The notes under the pieces were generated by a model. That model was not told where the DNA came from. It worked only from the letters and a program-made list of their open reading frames with translations, and did no database searches. From Pseudomonas mangiferae (GTDB lineage Bacteria; Pseudomonadota; Gammaproteobacteria; Pseudomonadales; Pseudomonadaceae), in the NCBI RefSeq assembly GCF_007109405.1, contig NZ_VJOY01000011.1:90252-154251 (forward strand): a DNA stretch of 64,000 nt. Reading direction: 5' to 3'. This document shows, in pieces, positions 48,297 through 57,865 of the stretch (its first letter is position 1; every line of letters starts with the position of its first letter). Position numbers and translations under genes: made by a program.

Positions 48297-50399
48297 ATGT
48301 CCGCATCCTTCGTTCCCGGGCGGCCGCTGGCCGCTCGTCCGCGGCCGGCGCACCCGGCTACCGCCCGTCTGCTGGTGGCCGCCTGCGGCGGCCTGATGGC
48401 GCCCCTGGCCCTGGCTGACAGCGCGCCGGCTCCCGCCGAACTCGACGCCACGGTGATCACCGCGGTAGCCCCCAGCTCGCCCCTCACGGTGGTCACCGAC
48501 CCCAAGGTCCCGCGTCAGCCGGTGCCCGCCAGCGACGGCGCCGACTACCTCAAGACCATCCCCGGCTTCGCCGCCATCCGCAACGGCGGCAGCAACGGCG
48601 ACCCGGTGCTGCGCGGCATGTTCGGCTCGCGCATCAACCTGCTGGCCAACGGCGGGCAGATGCTCGGCGCCTGCCCCGGCCGCATGGACGCCCCGACCTC
48701 CTACATCGCCCCGGAGAACTACGACAAGCTGACGGTCATCAAGGGCCCGCAGAGCGTGCTCTGGGGCCCCATGGGCTCGGCCGGCACGGTGCTCTTCGAG
48801 CGCGACCCGGAGCGCTTCGGCGCGCTGGGCAGCCGGGTCGACGGCACGCTGCTGGCCGGCACCGACGGCCGCCTGGACAAGCGCCTGGACGCCGCTGTCG
48901 GCGGGCCCCTGGGCTACCTGCGGGGCCTGGCCAACACCTCCCGCGCCGATGACTACCACGACGGCGACGGTCACCGCGTGCCCTCGCGCTGGGACAAGTG
49001 GAACGGCGACCTGGCCCTGGGCTGGACCCCGGACGAGGACACCTGGGTGGAGCTGTCGGGCGGTCGCGGCGACGGCGAGGCGCGCTACGCCGGGCGCGGC
49101 ATGGACGGCGCCCGCTTCCTGCGGGAAAGCCTGGCCCTGCGGGCCGAGCGCAGCCGCCTGAGCGAGACCCTGGAGAAGGTCGAGGCGCAGCTCTACTACA
49201 ACTACGCCGACCACGTGATGGACAACTACAGCCTGCGCCGGCCATCGGGCAGCGGCATGATGGCCGGGCCCATGGCCGCCAACGTCGACCGCCGCACCCT
49301 GGGCGGGCGCCTGGCCGCCACCTGGCGCTGGGACGACCTGCAGTTGGTGGCCGGGGCCGACGGCCAGGCCAACGAACACCGCCAGCGCTCGGCCATGGGC
49401 GAGGGCACCTACGACCGCGTGCCCTATGACAAGGACGCCGATTTCCACACCTACGGCGCATTCGGCGAGCTGACCTGGTACGCCGCCGATGACCAGCGGC
49501 TGATCGGCGGCGCCCGCCTGGACCGCGCCGAGGTCCGCGATCACCGCTCGCGCATCGGCTCGGGGATGATGAGCCAGCCCAACCCTACTGCCGGCGAGAC
49601 CCGCCGCGACACCCTGCCTGGCGGCTTCCTGCGCTACGAGCGCGACCTGGCCGGGATGCCCGCCACGGTCTACGCCGGCCTCGGCCACACCGAGCGCTTC
49701 CCGGACTACTGGGAGTTGTTCTCGCCCGAGGGCAGCCCGGGCGCGGTCAACGCCTTCGACGGGGTGAAGCCGGAGAAGACCACCCAACTGGACATCGGCC
49801 TGCAGTACCAGGGCGAGCGCCTGGAGAGTTGGGCGTCGCTGTACGCCGGGGTGGTGCGCGACTTCATCCTCTTCGACTACAGCGAGCGCGGCGCCATGGG
49901 GCCGTCGTCCCTGGCGCGCAACGTCGACGCGCGCATCGCCGGCGGCGAGCTGGGGGCCGCCTATCGCTGGAGCGCCCATTGGAAGAGCGAGGCGAGCCTG
50001 GCCTACGCCTGGGGCGAGAACCGCGCCGACGGCGAGGCCCTGCCGCAGATGCCGCCCCTGGAGGCGCGCCTGGGGCTGAGCTACGAACGCGATGCCTGGA
50101 GCGCCGGCGCCCTCTGGCGGGTGGTCGCCGCCCAGCACCGGGTGGCCGACGGCAAGGGTAACGTGGTGGGCCAGGACTTCGGCGACAGCGCCGGCTTCGG
50201 GGTCTTCTCCCTCAACGGCACCTACCGGGTCAGCCGCAACCTGACCGTGAGCGTCGGTGTCGACAACCTGTTCGGCAAGGACTACGCGGAGCACCTGAAC
50301 CTGGCCGGCGACGCCGGCTTCGGCTACCCCGCCGAGGTCGCCCGGGCCATCGACGAACCGGGCCGCACCCTGTGGACCCGGGTCGACTTCCACTTCTGA
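48297..50399 (+). CDS. oprC: TonB-dependent outer-membrane copper receptor, OprC type
   Basis: A 700-residue receptor: signal peptide (about 1-41), plug domain (about 45-170) and 22-strand barrel ending in F (TRVDFHF). The copper site described for OprC is visible: C126-x3-M130 (GACPGRMDAPTSYI) and H306-x-M308 (YADHVMDN). No clear TonB box beyond ATVITA near the mature N terminus. The ATG 48297 follows a DUF2946 gene and precedes a PepSY protein and a copper chaperone, all in one direction. It would import copper across the outer membrane. Confidence 0.95.
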   Translation: MSASFVPGRPLAARPRPAHPATARLLVAACGGLMAPLALADSAPAPAELDATVITAVAPSSPLTVVTDPKVPRQPVPASDGADYLKTIPGFAAIRNGGSNGDPVLRGMFGSRINLLANGGQMLGACPGRMDAPTSYIAPENYDKLTVIKGPQSVLWGPMGSAGTVLFERDPERFGALGSRVDGTLLAGTDGRLDKRLDAAVGGPLGYLRGLANTSRADDYHDGDGHRVPSRWDKWNGDLALGWTPDEDTWVELSGGRGDGEARYAGRGMDGARFLRESLALRAERSRLSETLEKVEAQLYYNYADHVMDNYSLRRPSGSGMMAGPMAANVDRRTLGGRLAATWRWDDLQLVAGADGQANEHRQRSAMGEGTYDRVPYDKDADFHTYGAFGELTWYAADDQRLIGGARLDRAEVRDHRSRIGSGMMSQPNPTAGETRRDTLPGGFLRYERDLAGMPATVYAGLGHTERFPDYWELFSPEGSPGAVNAFDGVKPEKTTQLDIGLQYQGERLESWASLYAGVVRDFILFDYSERGAMGPSSLARNVDARIAGGELGAAYRWSAHWKSEASLAYAWGENRADGEALPQMPPLEARLGLSYERDAWSAGALWRVVAAQHRVADGKGNVVGQDFGDSAGFGVFSLNGTYRVSRNLTVSVGVDNLFGKDYAEHLNLAGDAGFGYPAEVARAIDEPGRTLWTRVDFHF

Positions 50400-50422
50400 G
50401 CGCGCCGGCGAGGAGCCTTTCC

Positions 50423-51814
50423 ATGAGCGACAGACGCGTGTCCTTCTACACCCTGGCGTGGCGCTGGCATTTCTATGCCGGCCTGTTCGTCGCGCCCTTC
50501 ATGATGCTGCTGGCCCTGACCGGCCTGGTCTACCTGTTCAAGCCGCAGCTGGACCTGTGGCTCGACGCCGAGCTGCGGGTGGTGGCGCCGGCGGGCCCGG
50601 CACTGTCCGCCGACGCGCTGCTGGCGCGGGTCGGCGAGCTGCGTCCGGCGGCGCAGGTGAGCAAGTACCTGCCGCCGCCGGCGGCGGACCGCAGCGCCGA
50701 GTTCGTGGCGAGCGAGGACGGCCGCGAGCTGAGCCTGTTCCTCGACCCCTACCGCGGCACCCTGCTGGGTACCCAGGACGCCCGCTACAACCTCCAGGCG
50801 GTGGCCCGGGCGCTGCACGGCGAGCTGATGCTGGGGACCCCGGGCGACCGCCTGGTGGAACTGGCGGCCGGCTGGGGCGTGGTGCTGACGGTGTCCGGCC
50901 TGTACCTCTGGTGGCCCCGGGGGCGCGGCCTGCGGGGCGTGCTGTGGCCGCGGCTGAATGCCCGCGGCCGGTTGTTCTGGCGCGACCTGCACGCCGTGCT
51001 GGGCGCCTGGGGCGCCTTGCTGCTGCTGTTCATGCTGCTCACCGGGATGACCTGGACCGGTTTCTGGGGCAAGGCCTTCGCCGGCGCCTGGAACCACTTT
51101 CCGGCGGCCATGTGGGACGCGGTGCCCACCTCCGGGGCCCAGGCCGGCAGCCTGAACCGGGTCGAGGCGCAGACCGTGCCCTGGCCGGTGGAGAACACCC
51201 CGTTGCCGGTCTCCACGGGGCATGCCGGTCACGCCGGCCATGGTGGCGGCGACGGCCACGGCGACCACGGCCATGAGCCGGCGCCGCCGCGCATCGGCCT
51301 GCAGGCGGTGGTGGAGCGCGCCGCTGCGGCCGGGGTGGTGCCCGGCTACAGCATCACCCTGCCGGTGGCCGCCGACGGCGTGTACACCGTGGCGATCTTC
51401 GCCGACGACCCCCGCGACGATGCCACCCTGCACCTGGACGCCTACACCGGCGCGGTGCTGGCCGACGTGCGCTGGCGCGACTACGGCGCGGTGGCGCGTA
51501 CCGTGGAGACCGGCGTGATGCTCCACGAGGGCAAGCTGTTCGGCCCCCTCAACCAGGCGCTGATGGCCGTGGTCTGCCTGGCGATCCTGCTGGGCTCGGC
51601 CAGCGGCCTGGCGATGTGGTGGCTGCGCCGGCCCCAGGGCCGCCTCGGCGTGCCGCCGCTGCCCCACGGGCTGCCGCTGTGGAAGGGCGGGGTGGCGATC
51701 ATCGTCGCGCTCGGCCTGCTGTTCCCCCTGGTGGGCGCCTCGCTGCTGGCGGTCTGGGCCCTGGACCGGCTGGTGCTGGCGCGCCTGGCCGGCAACCGGC
51801 CGCTGGCCGAATGA
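50423..51814 (+). CDS. PepSY-associated membrane protein of copper operon
   Basis: A 463-residue inner-membrane protein of the PepSY_TM family with four or five spans (about 16-38, 152-172, 190-215, 375-397, 418-445). The motifs WHFYAGLFVAPFMMLLALTGLVYLF, WGVVLTVSGLYLWWPR, and RDLHAVLGAWGALLLLFMLLTGMTW give His residues that may bind heme, as in siderophore-reductase relatives. A His-rich loop (about 253-270, GHAGHAGHGGGDGHGDHGH) is likely metal-binding. In this operon it could reduce copper in the periplasm. Confidence 0.9.
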   Translation: MSDRRVSFYTLAWRWHFYAGLFVAPFMMLLALTGLVYLFKPQLDLWLDAELRVVAPAGPALSADALLARVGELRPAAQVSKYLPPPAADRSAEFVASEDGRELSLFLDPYRGTLLGTQDARYNLQAVARALHGELMLGTPGDRLVELAAGWGVVLTVSGLYLWWPRGRGLRGVLWPRLNARGRLFWRDLHAVLGAWGALLLLFMLLTGMTWTGFWGKAFAGAWNHFPAAMWDAVPTSGAQAGSLNRVEAQTVPWPVENTPLPVSTGHAGHAGHGGGDGHGDHGHEPAPPRIGLQAVVERAAAAGVVPGYSITLPVAADGVYTVAIFADDPRDDATLHLDAYTGAVLADVRWRDYGAVARTVETGVMLHEGKLFGPLNQALMAVVCLAILLGSASGLAMWWLRRPQGRLGVPPLPHGLPLWKGGVAIIVALGLLFPLVGASLLAVWALDRLVLARLAGNRPLAE

Positions 51815-51888
51815 GCGTGACGTTGCTTTCCCGCCCGGCGGCCTGCCGCCGCCGGCGCGTTCCCTGTCGATTCCCTGGAGACCTTCCC

Positions 51889-52431
51889 ATGCGCAAGACC
51901 CTGCTGACCCTGGCCGCCGTGTTCGGCCTGTCCGCCGCCGCCCTGGCCCACGAATACCAGGCCGGCGCCCTGCACATCGACCACCCCTGGGCCCGGGCGA
52001 TGCCCGCCGTGGCGCCGACCGCCGCCGCCTACCTGGTGGTGCACAACCACGGCGAGCAGGCCGACCGCCTGCTGGGCGCCGACACCCCGCGGGCGGACAA
52101 GGTGGAGATCCACCGCCACGTCCACCAGAACGGCCTGATGAAGATGGAGGCGGTGGACGGTGGCGTGGAAATCCCCGCCGGCGGAGAGCTGAAAGTGACC
52201 CCGGGGGACTACCACCTGATGCTGTTCGGCCTCAAGCAGCCCCTGGAGGATGGCCAGCGCTTCCCCATGACCCTGCATTTCCAGAAGGCCGGCGACGTCA
52301 CCGTGGACATCGCCGTGCAGAAGGACGCCCCGGCGCCCGCTGCGCCCGCCGACTCGGGGCATGCCCACGAGGGGATGGACCATGGCGCCATGGATCACGG
52401 GGGCATGGACCACGGCACCGGCCAGCCCTGA
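51889..52431 (+). CDS. PCu(A)C-type periplasmic copper chaperone
   Basis: A 180-residue exported protein with signal peptide about 1-20. The DUF461/PCu(A)C domain has HPWARAMPAVAPTAAAYLVVHN, then VEIHRHVHQNGLMKMEAV and DYHLMLFGLKQPL, carrying the His and Met ligands of the family. The tail (HAHEGMDHGAMDHGGMDHG) is a Met/His repeat that likely binds more copper. It is the last gene of the copper operon and could hand copper to the oxidase CuA site. Confidence 0.94.
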   Translation: MRKTLLTLAAVFGLSAAALAHEYQAGALHIDHPWARAMPAVAPTAAAYLVVHNHGEQADRLLGADTPRADKVEIHRHVHQNGLMKMEAVDGGVEIPAGGELKVTPGDYHLMLFGLKQPLEDGQRFPMTLHFQKAGDVTVDIAVQKDAPAPAAPADSGHAHEGMDHGAMDHGGMDHGTGQP

Positions 52432-52453
52432 CCGGCGCGCCCCCCGGCGCCGG
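52432..52453. terminator. GC hairpin between copper operon and Kef-type antiporter
   Basis: Arms CCGGCGC / GCGCCGG with an eight-base C-rich loop lie directly after the copper chaperone stop and before the end of the convergent antiporter gene. No T tract. Confidence 0.45.
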
Positions 52454-52455
52454 CC

Positions 52456-54153
52456 TCAGGCGGCGTCGGGGGTGGCGTGGGGGTTAACGCCGTCGGTGAT
52501 GTGCTCGATCATGCTGCGGGCGATTTCCCGTTCGCCCATGATCACCAGGTCGGCGCCGCGCTGCTGCAGGTGTTCCACCTCGGTATCGAAGTGGGCCCGG
52601 GCCATGATCTCCAGGGTCGGGTTGACGCTGCGGGCGTACTGGGCGATCTCCCCCGCCTCGAAGCCGTTGGGGATCGCCAGCAGCAGCCAACGGGCCTGTG
52701 CCAGCTCGGCGCGGTCCAGCACATCCTGGCGCGCCGCATTGCCCAGCACCGCGCTGAAGCCCTGCTGGCGCAGCTCGTCGATGTGATCGCGGTCGTTCTC
52801 CACGATCACCAGGGGGATGCCGCGCTCCCGCAGGTTGCCGCTGATCAGCTTGCCCACCCGGCCGTGGCCGATGAGGATCGCGTGGTCGCGCTCGGTGATG
52901 GGCGGCGGCTGGTCCATTTCCTTGGCGTGGTGGGTGCCGCCCTTCAAGCGATGGCCCTCGCGGCGTTCCAGCCAGGGCTGCAGGCGGTCGATGGCGAGGA
53001 ACAGCAGCGGGTTGATGGTGATGGAGAGGATGGCGCCCGCCAGCAGCAGGTCGCGGCCCTCGTCCGGCAGCAGCTTCAGGCTCACCCCCAGGCTGGCGAG
53101 GATGAAGGAGAACTCGCCGATCTGCGCCAGGCTGGCGGAAATGGTCAGGGAGGTGGACAGCGGGTGGCGGAAGGCGAGCACGATCAGCGCCGCAGCGATG
53201 GACTTGCCGATGACGATCACCAGAAAGGTGCCCAGCACCGGCAGCGGCTGCTGGATCAGGATCGCCGGGTTGAACAGCATGCCCACCGAGACGAAGAACA
53301 GCACGGCAAAGGCGTCCCGCAAGGGCAGCGAGTTCTCCGCCGCCTCATGGCTGAGTTCCGATTCGTTGAGCACCATGCCGGCGAAGAACGCGCCGAGGGC
53401 GAAGGACACGTCGAACAGCTTGGCCGAGCCGAACGCCACCCCCATGGCGATGGCCAGCACCGAGAGGGTGAACAGTTCCCGGGAACCGGTGCCGGCCACC
53501 TTGGCCAGCACCCAGGGCACCACCCGCCGGCCCACCACCAGCATCAGCACGATGAACGCGGTGACCTTGCCCAGGGTGAGCAGCAGGTCGAACACCAGGT
53601 TGCCGTCGCCCTCCGCGGCCTGGCCGCCGAGCATGCCCGAGAGGGCCGGCAGCAGCACCAGGGCCAGGACCATCACCAGGTCCTCGACGATCAGCCAGCC
53701 CACCGCGATGCGCCCGCGGCGGCTGTCCATCAGCTGGCGCTCCTCCAGGGCCCGCAGCAGCACCACGGTGCTGGCCACCGACAGTGCCAGGCCGAATACC
53801 AAGCCGCCGCCCAGGGTCCAGTCCATGGCCCAGGCCAGGGCCATGCCCAGCAGGGTGGCCACGGCGATCTGCACGATGGCGCCGGGGATGGCGATGTTCT
53901 TTACCGCCATCAGGTCCTTGAGGGAAAAATGCAGGCCGACGCCGAACATCAGCAGCATCACGCCGATTTCCGAGATTTCCATGGAGAGCCCCTGGTCCGC
54001 GACGAACCCGGGGGTGAAGGGCCCGCACGCCACGCCGGCGAGCAGGTAGCCGACCAGCGGCGGGAGACGGATACGAGCGGCCAGGGTGCCGAAGATGAAG
54101 GCCAGCACCAGGCCTACGGCAAGTGTGGCGATGAGCGGAGTGTGATGGGGCAT
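52456..54153 (-). CDS. Kef-type (YbaL-like) monovalent cation/proton antiporter
   Basis: A 565-residue protein: twelve or so spans of the CPA2 exchanger domain (about 1-385), then a TrkA-N domain from about 415 (HAILIGHGRVGKLISGNL Rossmann motif, IVENDRD). This arrangement is that of YbaL/KefB. It probably exchanges K+ or Na+ for H+, gated by a nucleotide. The start at 54153 gives a proper first helix (TPLIATLAVGLVLAFIFG). No KefF/G-like partner is next to it. Confidence 0.93.
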   Translation of the reverse strand: MPHHTPLIATLAVGLVLAFIFGTLAARIRLPPLVGYLLAGVACGPFTPGFVADQGLSMEISEIGVMLLMFGVGLHFSLKDLMAVKNIAIPGAIVQIAVATLLGMALAWAMDWTLGGGLVFGLALSVASTVVLLRALEERQLMDSRRGRIAVGWLIVEDLVMVLALVLLPALSGMLGGQAAEGDGNLVFDLLLTLGKVTAFIVLMLVVGRRVVPWVLAKVAGTGSRELFTLSVLAIAMGVAFGSAKLFDVSFALGAFFAGMVLNESELSHEAAENSLPLRDAFAVLFFVSVGMLFNPAILIQQPLPVLGTFLVIVIGKSIAAALIVLAFRHPLSTSLTISASLAQIGEFSFILASLGVSLKLLPDEGRDLLLAGAILSITINPLLFLAIDRLQPWLERREGHRLKGGTHHAKEMDQPPPITERDHAILIGHGRVGKLISGNLRERGIPLVIVENDRDHIDELRQQGFSAVLGNAARQDVLDRAELAQARWLLLAIPNGFEAGEIAQYARSVNPTLEIMARAHFDTEVEHLQQRGADLVIMGEREIARSMIEHITDGVNPHATPDAA

Positions 54154-54358
54154 GGGGAGGGCTCCTTCCTGTGCGCGCCGGGAACGCTCCCACGGCTCTG
54201 CAAGGCTTGGGCCATGGCGCGAGGGGGAGAGTTCGGCGGGGTTCACGGGCGGACCCGTGGGGAGACGGCGAGGCCGCGTCCGGGAAGGGTAGCGTGATAG
54301 CGGTAGCCTATCTATCGCGGGCTACCGCAAAGAGCGGCTCAATTTTAAACAGAACGTG

Positions 54359-54856
54359 TCATGCCGATTGGCCGGTCGCGGCGCCCCGCAGGTCGCGGTA
54401 GCGCTGCTCCAGTTCCTGGCGGATCTCCCGGCGCTGGCGGCCTTGCTCGAAGCGCCGGCGCTCCTCGGCGGTCTGCGGTTCCCGGGGCGGCACCGGCACC
54501 GGCTGGCGGTTCTCGTCCAGGGCCACCATGGTGAAGAAGCAGCTGTTGGTGTGGCGCACCGAGCGCTCGCGGATGTTCTCGGTGACCACCTTGATGCCGA
54601 TCTCCATGGAGGTGCGCCCGGTGTAGTTCACCGTGGCCAGGAAGGTCACCAGCTCGCCGACGTGGATCGGCTGGCGGAAGGTCACCTGGTCCACCGAGAG
54701 GGTCACCACGTAGTGGCCGGCGAAGCGGCTGGCGCAGGCGTAGGCCACTTCATCCAGGTACTTGAGCAGGGTGCCACCGTGGACGTGGCCGGAAAAGTTG
54801 GCCATGTCCGGGGTCATCAGCACGGTCATCGTCAGTTCGGCGTTGCCGGGTTCCAT
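54359..54856 (-). CDS. acyl-CoA thioesterase (hotdog fold)
   Basis: A 165-residue YciA/BACH-like thioesterase. The active-site pattern is NFSGHVHGGTLLKYLDEVAYACASRFAG (Asn/His and Asp), and the second strand TFRQPIHVGELVTFLATV is typical. It hydrolyses acyl-CoA. The last 40 residues are charged and probably helical. It is a single gene between the Kef-type and glutamine-synthetase-like genes. Confidence 0.93.
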   Translation of the reverse strand: MEPGNAELTMTVLMTPDMANFSGHVHGGTLLKYLDEVAYACASRFAGHYVVTLSVDQVTFRQPIHVGELVTFLATVNYTGRTSMEIGIKVVTENIRERSVRHTNSCFFTMVALDENRQPVPVPPREPQTAEERRRFEQGRQRREIRQELEQRYRDLRGAATGQSA

Positions 54857-54937
54857 GGGCGCGCTCCGTCGGGGGGATGGTCGGGCTACCTTAGCCGGGC
54901 CCGGCCGCTTTGCCCATGGCGCCGCCGCCTGGCCTTC

Positions 54938-56329
54938 TCAGGCGTGCACCAGGTACCAACGCCAGTCCTGCTCGCCCACCTCGCCCATGAACTGCCGGTA
55001 TTCGGCGCGCTTGATGGCCAGGTAGACCCGCAGGAAGTCCTCGCCGAAGGCCTCCCGCGCCCAGGCCGAGCCCTCCAGGGCGCGCAGAGCGGTGAGCCAG
55101 TCGGTGGGCAGCGGTTCGCCGCCCTGGGCGTAGCCGTTGCCGCGGATCGGCGTGCCGGGGTCGAGGCGTTCGCGAAGGCCCCGGTGCAGCCCGGCCAGCA
55201 GCGCCGCCGCCGCCAGGTACGGGTTGGCGTCGGCGCCGCCGATGCGGTGCTCGATGTGCCGGCTGGCCCGTGGCCCGCCCGGCACGCGGAACGACACGGT
55301 GCGGTTGTTCACCCCCCAGGTGGTGGCCAGGGGCGCGTAGCTGTTGGCCTGGAAGCGGCGAAAGGAGTTGGCGTGGGGGCAGAACAGCGCCAGGGATTCC
55401 CGCAGGCTGGCCTGCATGCCGCCGATGGAGTGGCGCAGCAGGGTCGCCGCCGTGCCGTGGCCGGCGCCGTCCAGGTCCTCCAGGTCGCAGGCGTAGCGGT
55501 TGGCGCCGTCGGCGTCGGCCAGGCTGACGTGCAGGTGCAGGCCGCTGCCGGCCAGGTCGCCGAACGGCTTGGCCATGAAGCAGGCCTGCAGGCCGTGGCG
55601 GTTGGCCACGCCCTTCACCAGGCGCTTGTAGCGCACCCCCTCGTCCACCGCCTGGAGGGCGTCGCCGCGGTGCTCCAGGGTGATCTCCACCTGGCCCGGG
55701 GCGTATTCGGAAATCGCCGTCCGCGCCGGCAGGCCCTGGCGCTCGCAGGCGGCGTAGAGGTCGTCGAGGAACGGCTGCAACTGCTCCAGCTCGTAGACCC
55801 CGTAGACCTGGGTGGCGCCGGGCCGCTGGCCGTTGGCCTGGCGCGCCGGCAGCGGCCGGCCGTCGGCGCCGCGCTCGCGGTCCAGCAGGTAGAACTCCAG
55901 CTCCACCGCCATCACCGGGTAGTGGCCGTCGGCCCGCAGCCGCTCGATCACCCGCGCCAGCACGTGGCGCGGGTCGGCCGCCGCGGCCGGCTGGCCGTGC
56001 TCGGGGTGCATGCTCACCTGCACCTGCCCGGTGGGCTGGTGGCGCCACGGTTGCAGGGTCAGGCTGCCGGGCAGCGGGTAGGTCCAGCAGTCGGCGTCGC
56101 CCACGTCCCAGACCAGCCCGGTCTCGTCCACGTCGTCGCCGTTGACCGTCAGCCCGAGGATGGTGCTGGGTAGCGGCCGGCCGCTCTCGTACACCGCCAG
56201 CAGTTCGTCGCGGTGCAGCAGCTTGCCGCGGGGCACGCCGTTGGCGTCGATGAGGAACAGTTCGATGCTGCGCACCTCGGGGTGGGCGGCGAGGAAGTCA
56301 CGGGCTTCCCGGGGATCGGCGAATCGCAT
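54938..56329 (-). CDS. glutamine synthetase-like gamma-glutamyl-amine ligase
   Basis: A 463-residue enzyme of the GS family, closest in look to gamma-glutamylputrescine synthetases (PuuA/SpuI). The N-terminal beta-grasp domain (SIELFLIDANGVPRGK) and the catalytic domain with VMAVELEFYLLD, EYAPGQVEITL, GSGLHLHVSL and NNRTVSFRVPG and RHIEHRIGGADANPYLAAAALLAG are visible. It should join glutamate to an amine using ATP. It lies 44 bases downstream of a class III aminotransferase gene under a GntR regulator. The amine is unknown. The start at 56329 (MRFADPREARDF) is chosen over a long upstream extension into the aminotransferase gene. Confidence 0.88.
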   Translation of the reverse strand: MRFADPREARDFLAAHPEVRSIELFLIDANGVPRGKLLHRDELLAVYESGRPLPSTILGLTVNGDDVDETGLVWDVGDADCWTYPLPGSLTLQPWRHQPTGQVQVSMHPEHGQPAAAADPRHVLARVIERLRADGHYPVMAVELEFYLLDRERGADGRPLPARQANGQRPGATQVYGVYELEQLQPFLDDLYAACERQGLPARTAISEYAPGQVEITLEHRGDALQAVDEGVRYKRLVKGVANRHGLQACFMAKPFGDLAGSGLHLHVSLADADGANRYACDLEDLDGAGHGTAATLLRHSIGGMQASLRESLALFCPHANSFRRFQANSYAPLATTWGVNNRTVSFRVPGGPRASRHIEHRIGGADANPYLAAAALLAGLHRGLRERLDPGTPIRGNGYAQGGEPLPTDWLTALRALEGSAWAREAFGEDFLRVYLAIKRAEYRQFMGEVGEQDWRWYLVHA

Positions 56330-56373
56330 GGTGGCTACTCGTGGGTGGCCGGGGCGCGGCCCCGGGGATCGGG

Positions 56374-57765
56374 TCAGGCCAGGCGCGCGCCGGGCAGGGC
56401 CAGCAGCTCGCCCAGGGCCTCGTCGAGGGTCGTGACCAGGCGCGCCACGTCGGCTTCGGTGGTGTCCGGGCAGCACAGGGTCATGTTGTGGAACGGCGTG
56501 ATCAGCAGCCCGCGGTTGATCAGGTACAGGTGCAGGGCCCTCTGCAGGGCGTCGTGGAAGGCCGCCTCCGCCTCGGCGCCGGAGCGCGGCGGCGTTGGGC
56601 AGAACTGGAATTCGCAGCGGGCGCCCAGTTCGGTCACCGACCAGGCCAGGCCATGGCCGGCGATCACCCGGCGGAAGCCGGCCGCCAGGCGCTGCGCCAG
56701 GGGCAGCATGTGGGCGTAGGCGGCCTCGGTCATCACCTGTTCCAGGTTGACCCGCATGCAGCGCATGGCCAGGGCGTTGGCCGACAGGGTGGTGCCCATG
56801 CCGCTGTGGCCGTGGCCGCCGTGCTGGCTGGCGTGCTGCCGTGCCAGGTGCATGGCCCGGGCCATCTCCGCGGTGCAGCCGTAGACCGAGCACGGCACGC
56901 CACCGGCGATGGGCTTGCCGAGGGTGATGAAGTCCGGCTGCAGGCCCCAGGCGCGGGTGCAGCCGCCGGGCCCGGTGGACAGGGTGTGGGTCTCGTCGAC
57001 GATCAGCAGGGTACCGTAGCGGCGGGTAAGGGCGCGCACCTGGTCGAGGTAGCCCGGGTCGGGCAGGACCATGCCGATATTGGTCATGGCCGGCTCGCAG
57101 AGCAGCGCCGCCACGTCGCCGCCGGCCAGGGCGGCTTCCAGGGCGGCGAGGTCGTTGAACGGCACCGCGCGGCTGGTCTTGGCCAGGTTGCGCGCCTGGC
57201 CCAGCAGGCCGGGGCGGTGCACCGTGCGGCCGTCACGGCAGCGCACCAGGGTGTCGTCCACGGTACCGTGGTAGCAGCCGTCGAACACCAGCAGCCGCTT
57301 GCGCCCGGTGATCGCCCGGGCCCAGCGCACCACGAAGCGGTTGGCGTCGGTGGCGGTGGTCGCCACCTGCCAGAACGGCAGGCCGAAGCGCGCGGCGAGC
57401 AGTTCGCCGGCCACCACTGCGTCCTCGCCTGGCAGCATGGTGGTCAGGCCGTCGGCTCCTTGCTCCGCCAGCGCCCGGGCGATGGGCGCCGGCGAGTGGC
57501 CGAACATCGCCCCGGTGTCCCCCAGGCAGAAGTCCACGTAGGTGTGGCCATCCACGTCGACGAAGCGCGCGCCCCGGGCGTGGCGGACGAACAGCGGCGA
57601 GGGCGTCGACCAGTCGCTCATCCAGTGCATCGGCACGCCGCCGAACAGGGACTGGCGGGCGCGCTCGGCGAGGGCCACGGAGGCGGGGTTGGCGGCGAGG
57701 AAACGCTGCCGCTCGCGGGCGGCGAAGGTTTCCACGGCAGAGTCGGCGATGCCACTGGCGGTCAT
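56374..57765 (-). CDS. class III PLP aminotransferase (GSA-aminotransferase-like)
   Basis: A 463-residue fold-type I PLP enzyme. Seen are YVDFCLGDTGAMFGHSPAP, the ATDANRFVVRWARAITGR cofactor loop, FDGCYHGTVDDTLV, LIVDETHTLSTGPGG and the PLP lysine in FITLGKPIAGG. It resembles glutamate-1-semialdehyde aminomutase relatives seen in amine and amino-acid breakdown loci. ATG 57765 is chosen: GAGGTG lies seven bases before it, whereas the two upstream ATG codons (57795, 57822) lack a site and lie over the GntR operator. Substrate unknown. Confidence 0.9.
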   Translation of the reverse strand: MTASGIADSAVETFAARERQRFLAANPASVALAERARQSLFGGVPMHWMSDWSTPSPLFVRHARGARFVDVDGHTYVDFCLGDTGAMFGHSPAPIARALAEQGADGLTTMLPGEDAVVAGELLAARFGLPFWQVATTATDANRFVVRWARAITGRKRLLVFDGCYHGTVDDTLVRCRDGRTVHRPGLLGQARNLAKTSRAVPFNDLAALEAALAGGDVAALLCEPAMTNIGMVLPDPGYLDQVRALTRRYGTLLIVDETHTLSTGPGGCTRAWGLQPDFITLGKPIAGGVPCSVYGCTAEMARAMHLARQHASQHGGHGHSGMGTTLSANALAMRCMRVNLEQVMTEAAYAHMLPLAQRLAAGFRRVIAGHGLAWSVTELGARCEFQFCPTPPRSGAEAEAAFHDALQRALHLYLINRGLLITPFHNMTLCCPDTTEADVARLVTTLDEALGELLALPGARLA

Positions 57766-57803
57766 GCTGAACACCTCGTGCGAAGGAGTCGCCATCGTTG
57801 TTT

Positions 57804-57813
57804 TGTGATCACA
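57804..57813. promoter_or_regulatory. candidate GntR operator 1 (aminotransferase side)
   Basis: TGTGATCACA, a perfect palindrome, flanked by TTT and GAA as at the second site. It lies 38 bases before the aminotransferase start. Confidence 0.7.
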
Positions 57814-57865
57814 GAATGTCAATAGCCACTTCGAATGGGGCCGCGATGGGCTAATCTGTCGCTTT

